NCBI GenBank assembly: GCA_947492825.1
Contig: CANLNT010000001.1
Coordinates: forward strand, 2,294,001 to 2,358,000
Origin: an uncultured Paracoccaceae bacterium
Lineage (GTDB): Bacteria; Pseudomonadota; Alphaproteobacteria; Rhodobacterales; Rhodobacteraceae
Reading direction: 5' to 3'
Length of the DNA stretch: 64,000 nt
Both the position numbers and the translations under genes were made by a program. This document shows, piece by piece, positions 37,201 to 46,644 of this stretch (positions are counted from its first letter, which is position 1; each line of letters begins with the position of its first letter). The notes below the pieces were generated by a model that ran no database searches, was not told where the DNA came from, and saw nothing but the letters and a program-made list of their open reading frames with translations.

Positions 37201-40200
37201 TCCGGCGTGGCGGATTTGGTCAACGTGTAATCAGGCGCAGCCGTCGGGCCACCCACCGTCAAAGAGGTGTCATCGCGCACCGGGTCACCCTGCGGATCAA
37301 TACCGGTGACAAAGGCATCGTTGGGGATGTTGCCGTTGTCGATATCGTCCTGCGTGACCGCATAGGTGCCGGTACAGCTGGCATCCACATCGCCGGGCAA
37401 CAAATCACCCAAGGTGCAATCCAGCGGCAACAGATCATCGCGCGCGCGCACGCCACTGATCGTCTGGTTGCCGTCATTGGTCACCGTCAGCGTATAGGTG
37501 ATCATCTGGCCCACGGTGCTGAAATCGGTCAGATCAGCGGTCTTGGCGATGCTCAGCGATGGGTCGATATCGGCATCTGTCGTCTCGACGCTGGGCGGAG
37601 AGATCACCGGCGTGCCGGGCAGCGGCCCGAAAGAGGTTTCCGCCGTGGCGCTGTTGGTGACACTGCCACTGTCCAGATCGTCCTGATCTATCAGCAGTTG
37701 CCCTTCGCAGGTGGCCGTCTCGGCCGGATCAACCGCATTGGCGGGGGTAAAATCGGGGTCGCCGCCGCCGGGGTTTGGTACCCAGCAGGTGACCGGCGCG
37801 GTCAACAGGGGATCGTTGATCACAATGTCACGTGTAAAGGCCGCATCACCGGTGTTGGTCACTTCAAATTCATAGACCAGCACATCGTTGACCTCGTCAA
37901 ACTCCAGCCCCGGCTGGACAGAGGTGTCCGGGTTCTCGATCCGCACCAGCGTTTTGGTCACGGTCAGGCCGGGAGCTGCCCCGGTGGGCACGGTGACGGA
38001 ATCGGGGGGCGAAGTGGTGCCATCCACTGTCGCCGTTGCCGTGTTGGTGGCAGAACCAACATCAACATCCGGCTGCACCACGGTGTAACTCGCGGTACAT
38101 GTCAGCTCATCCCCCGGTGCCATGCCGGGGTTGGGGTTGGCCGGGCAGCTTGTGCCGCCGGGGATCAGGTTGTCGTTCACGACCAACGGCCCGGTCAGGT
38201 TGACGTTGCCGGTGTTGCGCACGGTGTATTCAAAAGAGATCACAGCGCCCGACACAAAGTTCGCCGGGTTATCAACATCGTTGTCGCCGGTTGAGATCGA
38301 CACAGCCGTTTTGTCTACGGTCAGAGCGGGGGCTTGCTGTGCGGGGACGCTTTCGGTCGCGACGGGGCTGGTCGTGGTGCCATCACTTGCCGTGGCGGTG
38401 TTATCGACCTGCCCCGCGTTCAGATCATCCTGATCCACGGTGTAAGACCCGGTACAGGTCAGCGATGCATCGGGTGCCAAGGGAACGGCGCCACAAGTGA
38501 TGGTCCCACCGGCATTGGTGATCAGCGGGTCAGTGATGCTGATCGGATCGGTGATCGTGACATTGCCGTCATTGGTGACGGAGAATGTATATGTCAGCGT
38601 ATCACCCACGGCGTCAAACGTCGGACCACCCGCAGTGAGTTCCTTGACCAGCGACAGGGCCGGTGCCGCCGGGATCGTCAGCACGGTGCGGTCGCTGTTG
38701 TCACCGGGCGTGCCCGCATCAGTCAGGTCATCAACATCCGTGCCGTTGGGATCGGTCCCAGCCACACGCGCGCGGTTGTCGATGCCACCTGCGTCAATGT
38801 CATCCTGCGTCAACTGATAGGTCGCGCGATAGGTCGCGGTTTCACCCGGGATCAGCGTCCCTTCACCTGAACCCGCATCCGCTGCAAAGAACGTCGGGTT
38901 CGTGGTCAGTGTCAGCGGCGTGCCATCGGCGCGGCGCAGGGTGTCCTGCGGAACGCCGACGCCGGTCAGCGTGACATTGCCGGTGTTGGTCGCCGTAATC
39001 TCGAACCGGACGATCCCGTTCAGCGTGGTCGGCCCCGCCGTGATCACCTTTTCGCCTTCAATGTCGGGCATCGGCGCAATTGGCAGCGTGGTCGGGGTGG
39101 ACCCACCGCCGGGCGTCGGGTGGGATACATCATCAACTGGCGTGCCAAACGGGTCTTCGGCGCTGGCAGTAGCGGTGTTCGACAGACCGCCCGCATCAAT
39201 ATCGTCCTGCGTCAGCACATGGGTCAGTTGATAGGTCCAGACCTCGGTCAAACCCAGAAGGCCATCACCGCCGGTATCCCCGCCTGTAAACGAAGGCACG
39301 GAAGGTGTGATCGGTGTGCCGTCCGCACGGCTGAGCGTGTCAGACAGGCTCACATTATCCAGCGTCACATTGCCGGTGTTGCTGACAGAGATGTCAAAGA
39401 CCACCGTCTGCCCTGCGACCAACGTGGCCGGTGGCGTGACGGTCTTGACCGTCTCCAGCGACGGATCGGGGTCTTCAAGGTCGACCGTTTCGGTTGCCGT
39501 TTCGGTTGGTGGTGGTGTCACACCCGCCGGTGGGGTCGCATCAGCGCTGACGATATTGGTCAGGTCATTGCCCGCATCTATATCGGCCTGTGTGACCACA
39601 TAGGTCGCGGTCAGTTGCGCGGTGTCAGTCGGGTCAAGCGATGCAATCACCCCACCCGATGAAATCGTCAGGTTCGCGGTGCCACTGGCAGAGGTATGCG
39701 CATCCGTCAGTGTGATCGCGGTCAGCGTCACATTGCCCGTATTCGCGACGGTGTAGGTATAGGTGATCGTGTCGCCCTCTGCGACATTTGTGGTGTCAGA
39801 GGCCACCTTGGAGATTGTGAAATCAGGGTTGCGGCTGCCGCTTACCGTGACCGTCGCGTCGTCATCAATCGTGCCGCCATTGACCGGGTCGGCCACCTCT
39901 GCGGTGGCGATGTTGGTCACTTCGCCCGCGTTCACATCGTCTTGGTCCACGGTATAGGTGCCGGTGCAGACAAAGAAACTGTCGGGCAACAAGACCGGGT
40001 CAAAATCTGGCGCAGGCCCGGTGTCTGGCAGTGAATTGCCGCAAGACAGGCTGGGGATCAGATCGTCCGTCACAGTTGTGGCGGCGGTCAGCGTCACGTT
40101 GCCGGTGTTGGCGATGACATAGCGGTAATCCAGCGTGTCACCGTCATTGGCGAAAGTGGTGTCCAGCGCCTCTTTGGTGATGGTGATCGCCGGTTCGCGG

Positions 40201-43200
40201 TCGGGGCCGCTGCCGGTGATGTCGTCGCTGTCATCAACCGGGCCGTAGTTGTCGGTGGTGGATGTGGCCGTCGCCTCGTTGTCCAGCGTACCGCGGTCGA
40301 TATCGTCCTGCGTGACCGTATAGGTAAACACGCATGATGTATCCTGTTGCCCCGGTGCCAGGGGCCCGATGTCGCATTGCTCACCGGGGAACAGAATGTC
40401 GGTGACTGTCGTGCTGGTCAGCGTGATGTTGCCGCTGTTGGTTACGGTGATCTGATATGGCACCTGCTGACCAACCGCTGAGAAGGCGGTCATCGGCTCG
40501 CCCTGTGCCAGCTCTTTGAGGATCGTGACCTCCGGATTGGGGGCCACCAGCGGATGCATGTTGTCATCCATGCCGGTCACCGCCACGCCCTGCGGCGTGT
40601 TGCCTGCCACATCTGCGATATTGTCAAGCGTGGTGCCCGCATCCAGATCAGCCTGCTGCACGGTATAGCTGCCGGTACAGACCGCTTGCTGACCGGGTTG
40701 CAAGGTCGTGGGACTGGCCGCACCATTATAAAGACAGCTGAGGCCCGGGATCAGCGGATCGCTGATCGCCAGACCAGAGATTGTCTGGTTGCCGTCATTG
40801 TCCACTGTGATCTGATAGGTCAGCATATCGCCCACGGCGGCCGGGTTATTGCCCGCTGTCACGGATTTATCGACTGTCAGCAGGTTGTCCGCCACGCCTT
40901 CGACGGTGACTTGCACGGGGGGTGACGAAATCTCGGCGCTGCCAGAGGGGATGGTGGTGACGATGCCTGCAGCATTGTTGGTGACAAAGCCGGTCGTCAG
41001 ACCCGCCTGCACACGGTCCAGATCATCCTGATCAATGATATAGGTCACAGTTTCGGTACAGGTGAATGTCTCGCCGGGGTCCAGATCGTCTGACGGGCCA
41101 GCCGGGGCCACGTCCACCGCCGGGTCAAAACAAGCGATGTCCATGCCGGGGAAATTGTCGTCGCGGATCACGATCTCACGGGCAATCGACGGGGCCAGCG
41201 CGCCGCCGGGGCTCGTGTTGGTCACGTCAAAGGTATAGGTGATCGTGTCACCGATCTCGTCAAATGAAGTGACATCCGGGGTCTTGGTGATGGTGATGGT
41301 CGGCGGCTCACCCTCTGGCACTGTTTCGGAGGTTGGCGGGCTGTCCACTGTGGGGCTGGATGCAAAGGCAGTGTTGGTCACGCTGCCAAAGGCCACGTCA
41401 TCACTGCTGATCGGATAGGTCGCGGTACAGCTGACCGGCGCATCGGTCGGATCAAGATCGCCTGCGAAACAGGTAAAGGTGCCGATCAGGTTATCGGTAA
41501 TCTCAATCGGGCCAACAATTGTCTGATTGCCCGTGTTGGTGATCTGATAGGTGTATTCAAGCGTCGAGGACGTGTTGAAGCCACCGTTGCCCAGAATATT
41601 TGTCAGTTCTTTTTCAACTTCCATCGCGGGCGTCTGCACCGCGTTCACAGTGACCGAGGCAGGCGTGGGCGTGGTCACAGGCGCACCGCCAAAGGTGGTC
41701 GCTGCGGTGGCCGAGTTTGTAAAGCTGCCTGCGTCGATGTCCGACTGCTGGGCCGTCCAGATCGCAGTACAGGTCACTGCGCCGCCGGGGGCCACGGCAC
41801 CGCTGCCGCAGGACAGGGCCGGGTCAATGTCAGGGTCGTTGACCGTAAATGGCGCAGTCAGGGTCACGTTGCCGGTGTTGCGCACTGTGAATGTATAGCT
41901 GACCGTGTCACCCACCGCCGCATAGGTCGATGGCGTGCCGGGGGTCACCACCTTGTCGATTTCGATGCTCGCGCCCTGCGTGGCGTTGACCGTCACCGTG
42001 TCCGTGGGGGATGCCACATCGGCAGACCCGTCGGGGTGGGTGGCGGATGGCACCACCGGCTGGGTCACCTCTGCAAAGGCCACATTGGTCACATCGCCCG
42101 TATCCAGATCATCCTGCGTGACCGTATAGCTGGCGGTGCAATTCAGGCTGTCGCCGGGGGCAAGACCTGCACCAATTGGATCACAAACCACCGGCGTGCG
42201 GTCATCATCCACCGTGATCGGTTCTGTGATGGTGATCGCACCGGGATTGCCTGCAGCCACATTGGTGACCACGTAATTGTAGGTGATCGTATCACCCACC
42301 GCGCTGAAACCACCGGTGGGCGAGGATTTGACGATGCTTAGCTCTGGGGTCTGGTCGGGGCCGGGAATGGTATTTTCGTCGCTCGCATCGACCGGCGTGC
42401 CTTCCGTCGTGACACCGGTCACATTGACCGTGTTCACCACCGCGCCAAAGTCCACCTCGTCCTGGGTGATCGTCAGATCGGCACTCAGCGCGGGCGCACC
42501 ACCGGCACAGGTTGTCGCGGTCGCACCGGGGGCCAGATCATCCAGCGCACAGTTCAGCGTGATGCGCGGATCAGGATCGTCAATCGTCAGGCCGGTCAGT
42601 GTGACATTGCCGGTGTTGGTGACTGAAAAGTTGTAGGTCAGCGTATCACCCAGCGCAAAGGCGCTTGGGTTGCCTGCGATGGTCTTTGAAACGCTGACGC
42701 CGGGCATCTCTGCGGGGCCAGGTACAATCACGGTGGCGCTGTCAGTCTCTGCCGGGCCACTTGGCGGGTTGCCGGTCACATCACCGGTGTTCGAAAATTC
42801 GCCCGCGTCCACATCGCTTTGCTGCACGGTATAGGTGCCGGTACAGGCATAGCTGGCGCCGGGCGCCAAATCCTGCGGCGCACAGGCCGGGGCAAAGGTG
42901 ACATCCGCATCGGTGATCGTCACACCGGTCAGCGTCACATTGCCGGTGTTGCGCGCGGTCAGGGTAAAGGTGACCACATCGTTTTCCAGCGTAAAGCCGC
43001 CATCAGCCACCTTTGTGACGTCAACCGAAGGATTAGCCGCAGGACCGGTCACAGTATTCATGTCGTTTTCGTTCAGCCCGTTCGCGGCAGATGCCGCAAA
43101 GGCTGTGTTCACATAAGATCCCGCATCAATATCGTCCTGCGTGATCGTATAACTGCCCACGCAGCTGCTGTCGGTGTCGCCGGGTGCAATGGCAGGCAAG

Positions 43201-46200
43201 TTACAGCTGAGCCCCAGTTGTGCATCGGTCACCACCACATCGGTCAGGGTGATCTTGCCGTCGTTCAGGACGTCAATCACGTAATCAATCCGGTCACCCA
43301 CGGCTGCAAACGTGGTGGCAGAGGCGCGCTTGTCCACGTCCATACTGGGCAGCACGGTTCCATCGGCATTGACCGTTTCGCCATCGGTGTCGGTCAGTGG
43401 TGCACCGCCGGGGGTGCGGCCCAGCGCGGTGGCCGTATTGGTCACAAACCCCCGGTCCAGATCAGCCTGTATGATCGTATAGCTATAGGTGCCTGCGCAG
43501 CTTTCGGTGCCAAAGGGCGCAATTGGCCCCACTGAACACACCGCCCCGCCCAACAGCGGGTCGCTGATGTCCACAGTTGAAATGGTCTGGGCAGAGGTGT
43601 TGGTCACGCTGAAGGTGTAGTCAATCGTATCGCCCAGATCGCCGAAATCCGCCGTGGCCGTGGCCTTGTCCAGCGTCAGGCCGGGGGTCACGGCAGAGGG
43701 CACGGTTTCAGTGACTGCAGGGCTGGTCACATCGGTGCCCGACACGCTGAGCGTGGCGGTCGCCATGTTCACGACCTCTGCGGCATCAATGTCGGGCTGG
43801 GTGACGTCATAGGTGCCAGTACAGGTCAGGCTATTGCCGACGGTCAGGGCGGCAGGCAGCGGGTTGGGATCGGAACAATCAACCCCGCCTGCCGGAATCT
43901 TGTCGTCGCTTACAATTGTGGTGGGGTCCACGCCGGTCAGGTCGATATCCAGCGTGCCGTCATTGGTGACCGTATAGGTATAGGTGATCGTCTCACCCAG
44001 CGTGGAAAAGCTCGCCAGATCAGCCGTCTTCGCAATGTCCAGCGACGGCGTGCCGGTGGGCGACAGGCTGACGCTGTCGGCGTTCGATACCACCGGGTCG
44101 CCGCCAAACGTTGTCTCTGCCGTGGCGGTGTTGTTCACGAAACCCGCCGTCACATCCGCCGTGGTGATGGTGTAGGTCGCGGTGCAGGTCACATCGTCGC
44201 CCGGGGCCAGCGCACCTGCAGGGCAGGAAATCACCGTCGGGCTGAACTTGTTGTCGTCCACAGTGAACGGCCCGGGCAATTCAACGTTGCCGGTGTTGGT
44301 GACCAGATAGCTGTAGCTGATCGTCTCGTTGGTCAGGAACGACCCGTCAAAGCTGCCGGATTTTGCCATGCTCAGCGCGGGCATCTGATCGGCATCCACG
44401 GTCAGGTCGTCCGTGACCGGGGTGATCGCTGTGCCGTCCGGCGTTTCAGCCTCTGCCGTGGCGGTGTTCGTCACTTCTCCCGCGTCCAGATCATCTTGTG
44501 TGATCGTGTAGGGGTCGGACGTACAGGTGATGTTGCCCCCTGCCGGGATGGTGGCCGCAGGGCAGGTTAAGGTGATTTTGTCATCGGACAAATCCACCGC
44601 ATCCAACCGCACATTGCCGGTGTTGGTCAGCAGATAGCTGTAAACCAGTTGATCTGTCGTCGCGGTAAAGGGATCAGGGCCGCTGGCCAGCGACTTTTCA
44701 ACCGTCAACGCGGGCAGAAAGACGGCCGGGATTGTGGCGTCGTCATCGTCCATCGCGGTCGCACCGCTCACAGTGATCGTCGCACTTGCGGTGTTCAGCA
44801 CCTCGCCTGCGTCAATGTCAGACTGCATGACTGTATAACTGGCCGAACACGTGACCGTGTTGCCCGGTGCTACCGCGCCTGCGGGGCAAGACACGCTTGG
44901 ATCAAGCGTATCAGTCACCGTGGGCGGACCCGGCCATGTCACATTGCCGGTGTTGCGAATGGCGATGTCGTAATTCAACACATCACCCACCGCATCGTAG
45001 TTCGCCGTGCCTGCGGTCTTGGTCAGTTCCATCGCGGGTGCTGATGCGGGACCCGTGACCGTCGCTGAACCGGTATCGCTCAGGGACTGATTGTTGGGAT
45101 CGCGCGCACGCGCCGTTGCGGTGTTGACCAGCGATGTCCCGGCGGCAGCGTTGTCCACATCTGTCTGCGTCACAACATAGGTGCCGGTACAGGTGATCGT
45201 GTTGTCGGTGTTGTCAGCCGACAATGGTACAACTTCGGTGGCATCACAGGTCAGCGCCGGGATCAGCGGGTCGGTGACCTGCACATTGCTCAGCGTCGCA
45301 TTGCCGGTGTTGGATACGGTAACAGTATAGGAGATCACCTGCCCTGCGGTGGTGAAGCTGGTTGGCGACGCGACCTTGTCCACGTCCATCGCGGGCGCAA
45401 GTGCGGGACCATTCAGGATTACCTCAGCCTCGAGCTGACCCAATTGCCCGAATTCGGGCATGCCGTTGGCGACGGCGATATTGGTCAACGTCCCGTTGTC
45501 GATGTCCTCTTGCGTGACCGTGTAGGTCGCTGAACACAGTGCTGTCGCGGGTGCTGGCTGGCCACTTTCGGTGCGGGGCAGGAAGGTAGGCGTACAGGTA
45601 ACACTGCCGATCTTATCATCATCAACAGTGATGTTCGAGATATTGACCGACCCGATGTTGGCGACCTCATAGTCATAGGTGATGACCTGCCCGACCGTCA
45701 GATAAGTCGTATCACCGCCGCGCCGAACCTTGGTCAGCTCGTACCCCGGTGCAATGGTGCGGATGTCATTGTTGGGCAGGTTCTCACCACGCCGGAAATC
45801 CCAATAGTTGTCGTTGGGTGTACGGTCGCGCACCTGTGTGGTGGTCTGGCCGGTCGCCAGAATGTTGGCCAAAAGCGCCGGATTATTGGAACTGAACCAG
45901 CCCGTGTTGGTGGTGTTATTGCCAAACCCGTCCTGAAAGCCAAAACTTTGCGTGCCATTGGTATTGGTGATCTCGGTCGTCAGCCCCGACCAGTTGCCAA
46001 CATCAAAGCCGTTCATCACCAGTTCAATATTGTTGCGGTCAAAGCCGCCGACCTGGGTATCACCGTCATAGGCCGTAAAGCGCACGTCGATCTGCGCAAT
46101 CGATCCGCCAAAATAATCCGTACAGCTGCGAAACCCGCAATCCAGCCCAATCGGGTCGTTGATCGTAAAGGGGTTACCCCGGAATTGGCTGGGAGTGCCG

Positions 46201-46451
46201 TTGTTCTGGAATCCACGGAACGCGCCCGCTGGGTTCGAAAATTGGTAATAGATGTTGCCGTTGGACCCGGTCAGCACGATCGCGACGCCGCCGGCTTCGG
46301 GGTATTCGGGCGGCAGCGCCACACCGCTTCCTGGCACGGTGCTGGTGAATGGTGTCGCTGTGGCAGGGGTGGCGTTGGCAATAAGCCCCAGAGCCACTGC
46401 AGCGGTCATGCCCCAAAGACCTTTTCCTGCCCTGCGCAACACATTCGCCAT
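34215..46451 (-). CDS. Giant secreted DUF11-repeat protein (4078 residues)
   Basis: The signal peptide ends near residue 33 (LGLIANATPATATPF). A unique N-terminal beta domain (about 34-235, rich in Asn/Gly) follows. About 30 DUF11/TIGR01451-type repeats of roughly 120 residues come next (about 236-3855), each with an NTGN(V/I)TLT strand and a TQDDIDAG motif. An SdrD-B-like domain follows (about 3860-3995, GKVFDDENFNGYQDGVIEP...LPNVRLSTVNG). The tail, about 4010-4078, resembles a cut-down OmpA-like peptidoglycan-binding region (ELARARLDAAEALIRDRW). The protein is very acidic and Thr-rich. It is translated just ahead of the barrel gene. A surface adhesin or stalk-like structure is the best inference; no ligand is known. 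Confidence 0.88.
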   Translation of the reverse strand: MANVLRRAGKGLWGMTAAVALGLIANATPATATPFTSTVPGSGVALPPEYPEAGGVAIVLTGSNGNIYYQFSNPAGAFRGFQNNGTPSQFRGNPFTINDPIGLDCGFRSCTDYFGGSIAQIDVRFTAYDGDTQVGGFDRNNIELVMNGFDVGNWSGLTTEITNTNGTQSFGFQDGFGNNTTNTGWFSSNNPALLANILATGQTTTQVRDRTPNDNYWDFRRGENLPNNDIRTIAPGYELTKVRRGGDTTYLTVGQVITYDYEVANIGSVNISNITVDDDKIGSVTCTPTFLPRTESGQPAPATALCSATYTVTQEDIDNGTLTNIAVANGMPEFGQLGQLEAEVILNGPALAPAMDVDKVASPTSFTTAGQVISYTVTVSNTGNATLSNVQVTDPLIPALTCDATEVVPLSADNTDNTITCTGTYVVTQTDVDNAAAGTSLVNTATARARDPNNQSLSDTGSATVTGPASAPAMELTKTAGTANYDAVGDVLNYDIAIRNTGNVTWPGPPTVTDTLDPSVSCPAGAVAPGNTVTCSASYTVMQSDIDAGEVLNTASATITVSGATAMDDDDATIPAVFLPALTVEKSLASGPDPFTATTDQLVYSYLLTNTGNVRLDAVDLSDDKITLTCPAATIPAGGNITCTSDPYTITQDDLDAGEVTNTATAEAETPDGTAITPVTDDLTVDADQMPALSMAKSGSFDGSFLTNETISYSYLVTNTGNVELPGPFTVDDNKFSPTVISCPAGALAPGDDVTCTATYTITTADVTAGFVNNTATAETTFGGDPVVSNADSVSLSPTGTPSLDIAKTADLASFSTLGETITYTYTVTNDGTLDIDLTGVDPTTIVSDDKIPAGGVDCSDPNPLPAALTVGNSLTCTGTYDVTQPDIDAAEVVNMATATLSVSGTDVTSPAVTETVPSAVTPGLTLDKATATADFGDLGDTIDYTFSVTNTSAQTISTVDISDPLLGGAVCSVGPIAPFGTESCAGTYSYTIIQADLDRGFVTNTATALGRTPGGAPLTDTDGETVNADGTVLPSMDVDKRASATTFAAVGDRIDYVIDVLNDGKITLTDVVVTDAQLGLSCNLPAIAPGDTDSSCVGSYTITQDDIDAGSYVNTAFAASAANGLNENDMNTVTGPAANPSVDVTKVADGGFTLENDVVTFTLTARNTGNVTLTGVTITDADVTFAPACAPQDLAPGASYACTGTYTVQQSDVDAGEFSNTGDVTGNPPSGPAETDSATVIVPGPAEMPGVSVSKTIAGNPSAFALGDTLTYNFSVTNTGNVTLTGLTIDDPDPRITLNCALDDLAPGATATTCAGGAPALSADLTITQDEVDFGAVVNTVNVTGVTTEGTPVDASDENTIPGPDQTPELSIVKSSPTGGFSAVGDTITYNYVVTNVAAGNPGAITITEPITVDDDRTPVVCDPIGAGLAPGDSLNCTASYTVTQDDLDTGDVTNVAFAEVTQPVVPSATHPDGSADVASPTDTVTVNATQGASIEIDKVVTPGTPSTYAAVGDTVSYTFTVRNTGNVTLTAPFTVNDPDIDPALSCGSGAVAPGGAVTCTAIWTAQQSDIDAGSFTNSATAATTFGGAPVTTPTPASVTVNAVQTPAMEVEKELTNILGNGGFNTSSTLEYTYQITNTGNQTIVGPIEITDNLIGTFTCFAGDLDPTDAPVSCTATYPISSDDVAFGSVTNTAFASSPTVDSPPTSETVPEGEPPTITITKTPDVTSFDEIGDTITYTFDVTNTSPGGALAPSIAREIVIRDDNFPGMDIACFDPAVDVAPAGPSDDLDPGETFTCTETVTYIIDQDDLDRVQAGLTTGFVTNNAAGIVTTIPSGSAEISSPPVQVTVEGVADNLLTVDKSVTAGNNPAAVGDMLTYQITVDNDGNQTISGLAISDPLIPGLSCLYNGAASPTTLQPGQQAVCTGSYTVQQADLDAGTTLDNIADVAGNTPQGVAVTGMDDNMHPLVAPNPEVTILKELAQGEPMTAFSAVGQQVPYQITVTNSGNITLTSTTVTDILFPGEQCDIGPLAPGQQDTSCVFTYTVTQDDIDRGTLDNEATATSTTDNYGPVDDSDDITGSGPDREPAITITKEALDTTFANDGDTLDYRYVIANTGNVTLTAATTVTDDLIPSLSCGNSLPDTGPAPDFDPVLLPDSFFVCTGTYTVDQDDVNAGEVTNIATAEVADPVNGGTIDDDATVTVSGSRNPDFTISKVASDTTNVAEGDTITYTYTVANTGNVTLTAITLTDAHTSASGTANLTISSGGVIASLDPTDTAQLTATYVVTQADIDAGNDLTNIVSADATPPAGVTPPPTETATETVDLEDPDPSLETVKTVTPPATLVAGQTVVFDISVSNTGNVTLDNVSLSDTLSRADGTPITPSVPSFTGGDTGGDGLLGLTEVWTYQLTHVLTQDDIDAGGLSNTATASAEDPFGTPVDDVSHPTPGGGSTPTTLPIAPMPDIEGEKVITAGPTTLNGIVRFEITATNTGNVTLTGVGVPQDTLRRADGTPLTLTTNPTFFAADAGSGEGTLIPGETATYRATYQLTQDDIDAGGIDNRARVAGTDPNGTDVDDLTDAGTPGDNSDRTVLTIPAAPALSLVKELTAGGPTFDAVGDTLTYTFSVTNDGNVTITDPISITDPLITNAGGTITCGAVPLAPDASLTCTGSYTVDQDDLNAGQVDNTATASDGTTTSPVATESVPAQQAPALTVDKTAVSISTGDNDVDNPANFVSGAVISFEYTVRNTGNVNLTGPLVVNDNLIPGGTSCPANPNPGMAPGDELTCTASYTVVQPDVDVGSATNTATATVDGTTSPPDSVTVPTGAAPGLTVTKTLVRIENPDTSVQPGLEFDEVNDVLVYEFEVTNTGDAAFTRDIVINDPLLTAPVTCWVPNPGGGDPDFTPANAVDPAETATCEGQLLIDQDDLDSGSVTNSATAETSFGPLPGTPVISPPSVETTDADIDPSLSIAKTADLTDFSTVGQMITYTLTVTNDGNQTISGVRARDDLLPLDCTLGDLLPGDVDASCTGTYAVTQDDIDNGNIPNDAFVTGIDPQGDPVRDDTSLTVGGPTAAPDYTLTKSATPDPFGAVGTGVTYTFTVENTGNVTLTDLTITDDIVSPAYTCDIARLDVGATDATCTLSYTVTQDDKDAGEIQNTATATAMDPSGTPVDRDDTITTPAVPAMPGLEVTKTSSAPNTFLGTDVTYTLQLVNTGDVTLDIDSITDTMTRRNFAATPTTLTTPFGSLSGDTDGDGRLDVTEVWTYTGTKRITQADIDAGGFDNTVLVAATDPFGTPVNDTSDDGDDTDGNTDDDPTEFAIVPGPALSLVKTITTTGAVAGDEVVFALVATNQGNTTLFGIDVADTLTDANGTVLSTAAPTIVNPASLPGSIAPGQVLTFELRYTLTQDDVDAGGISNTATVTATAPNGDPVDDVSDDGDNTDGNTSDDPTVLSITPAPALEVTKLAVPFADLDAAVVAGDVVEFTITAENTGTVTLTNLVITDTLTNLDGDALTPDSITFDSGTDETSLIPGAINTFTVLYTLTQADIDSGGVENTALAETTDPSGDPVTDTSDNGIDDDGNTTDDPTVIAINQIASIEATKEATTPELIGANLYRVTFDVTVTNTGNITQTEVQVTDDLVAFTTPAELIGTTTPTASGWIGTGGPNPGFDGRNDINLLTSGVSLVPGATGTLQFDVDYDTSQGFPGQANVVSVVSSTISEAVTASVEIPRVAAPDIFATKSVAPETVLRGGTVTYTLTFQNRLAQEEAQLTAVDIMPAGVIYTPGTSAFDGVAIDDPETVGNQLRWSPLTLAPLGTSSVTFDARLVGDAVEMVNRAYMLGPDGEVVSNIATATLTRPPEPVFECADIIGKVFDDENFNGYQDGVIEPDRSQITDQTYYGGKGGGKLAPEVLTPGAEPGLPNVRLSTVNGTLITTDAYGRFSVPCAELPASIGSNFTLKLDERTLPTGYAVTTENPRTIRVTPGTVAKLNFGAALGNVVDIDLMAAAFGSGAAPSAALASGIDNLAQQVGDSPVVLNLNYYVNGEGRELARARLDAAEALIRDRWRGAGLRIVRAIRAVQ
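34887..45746 (-). repeat. About 30 tandem DUF11-type coding repeats
   Basis: In-frame tandem repeats with period close to 360 bases encode one DUF11 domain each. They are diverged at DNA level but share the coding for NTGNVTLT and TQDDIDAG, so AACACCGGCAACGT-like words recur. Most repeats have a Cys pair in the second half (pattern C...APG...C). Repeats 18-20 and 26-30 lack it and instead carry Asp-rich DDGDDTDGNTDDDPT-like linkers. Confidence 0.88.
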
Positions 46452-46474
46452 GCGGTCACCTGCCTGTTGTCGAC

Positions 46475-46586
46475 GCGCCGTTTGCGGCGCCTGTGATTAA
46501 TAAATTGTTAACGCTTTCATCTGACAGGAAAACCATTTTCCGCGCCAGATGAAACGGGGAAAAGCACGGGTTTACGCTGCTTTTCC
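46475..46586 (-). promoter_or_regulatory. Stem-loop-rich leader of the giant gene
   Basis: There are three inverted repeats between the Hint gene and the giant gene. The first is GGAAAAGCA/TGCTTTTCC (46558-46566, 46578-46586). The second is TTTCATCTG/CAGATGAAA (46515-46523, 46546-46554), enclosing GGAAAA/TTTTCC (46527-46532, 46536-46541). The third is GCGCCG-TTTG-CGGCGC (46475-46490), which lies just ahead of the ribosome site. An AT-rich TTATTAAT-type -10 candidate lies at about 46495-46510. The first could terminate the Hint transcript, but no T tract follows. Confidence 0.5.
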
Positions 46587-46644
46587 GCCGATCGGACAGG
46601 TCGGACTGTGACCTTGCTGCATCGCGCTTGCGATGGATTAGTGA

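Noticed and set aside
36828-38294. Long plus-strand open frames inside the giant gene (e.g. 488 codons)
   Set aside because: They run antisense to the DUF11 repeats, recur with the repeat period and have unnatural Arg/His/Gly-rich composition. The repeats on the minus strand explain them.
34887-45746. Regularly recurring short words suggesting a CRISPR-like or satellite array
   Set aside because: The words recur at about 360-base spacing, in frame, and encode NTGNVTLT and TQDDIDAG. They are protein-domain repeats, diverged between copies, not direct repeats with spacers.
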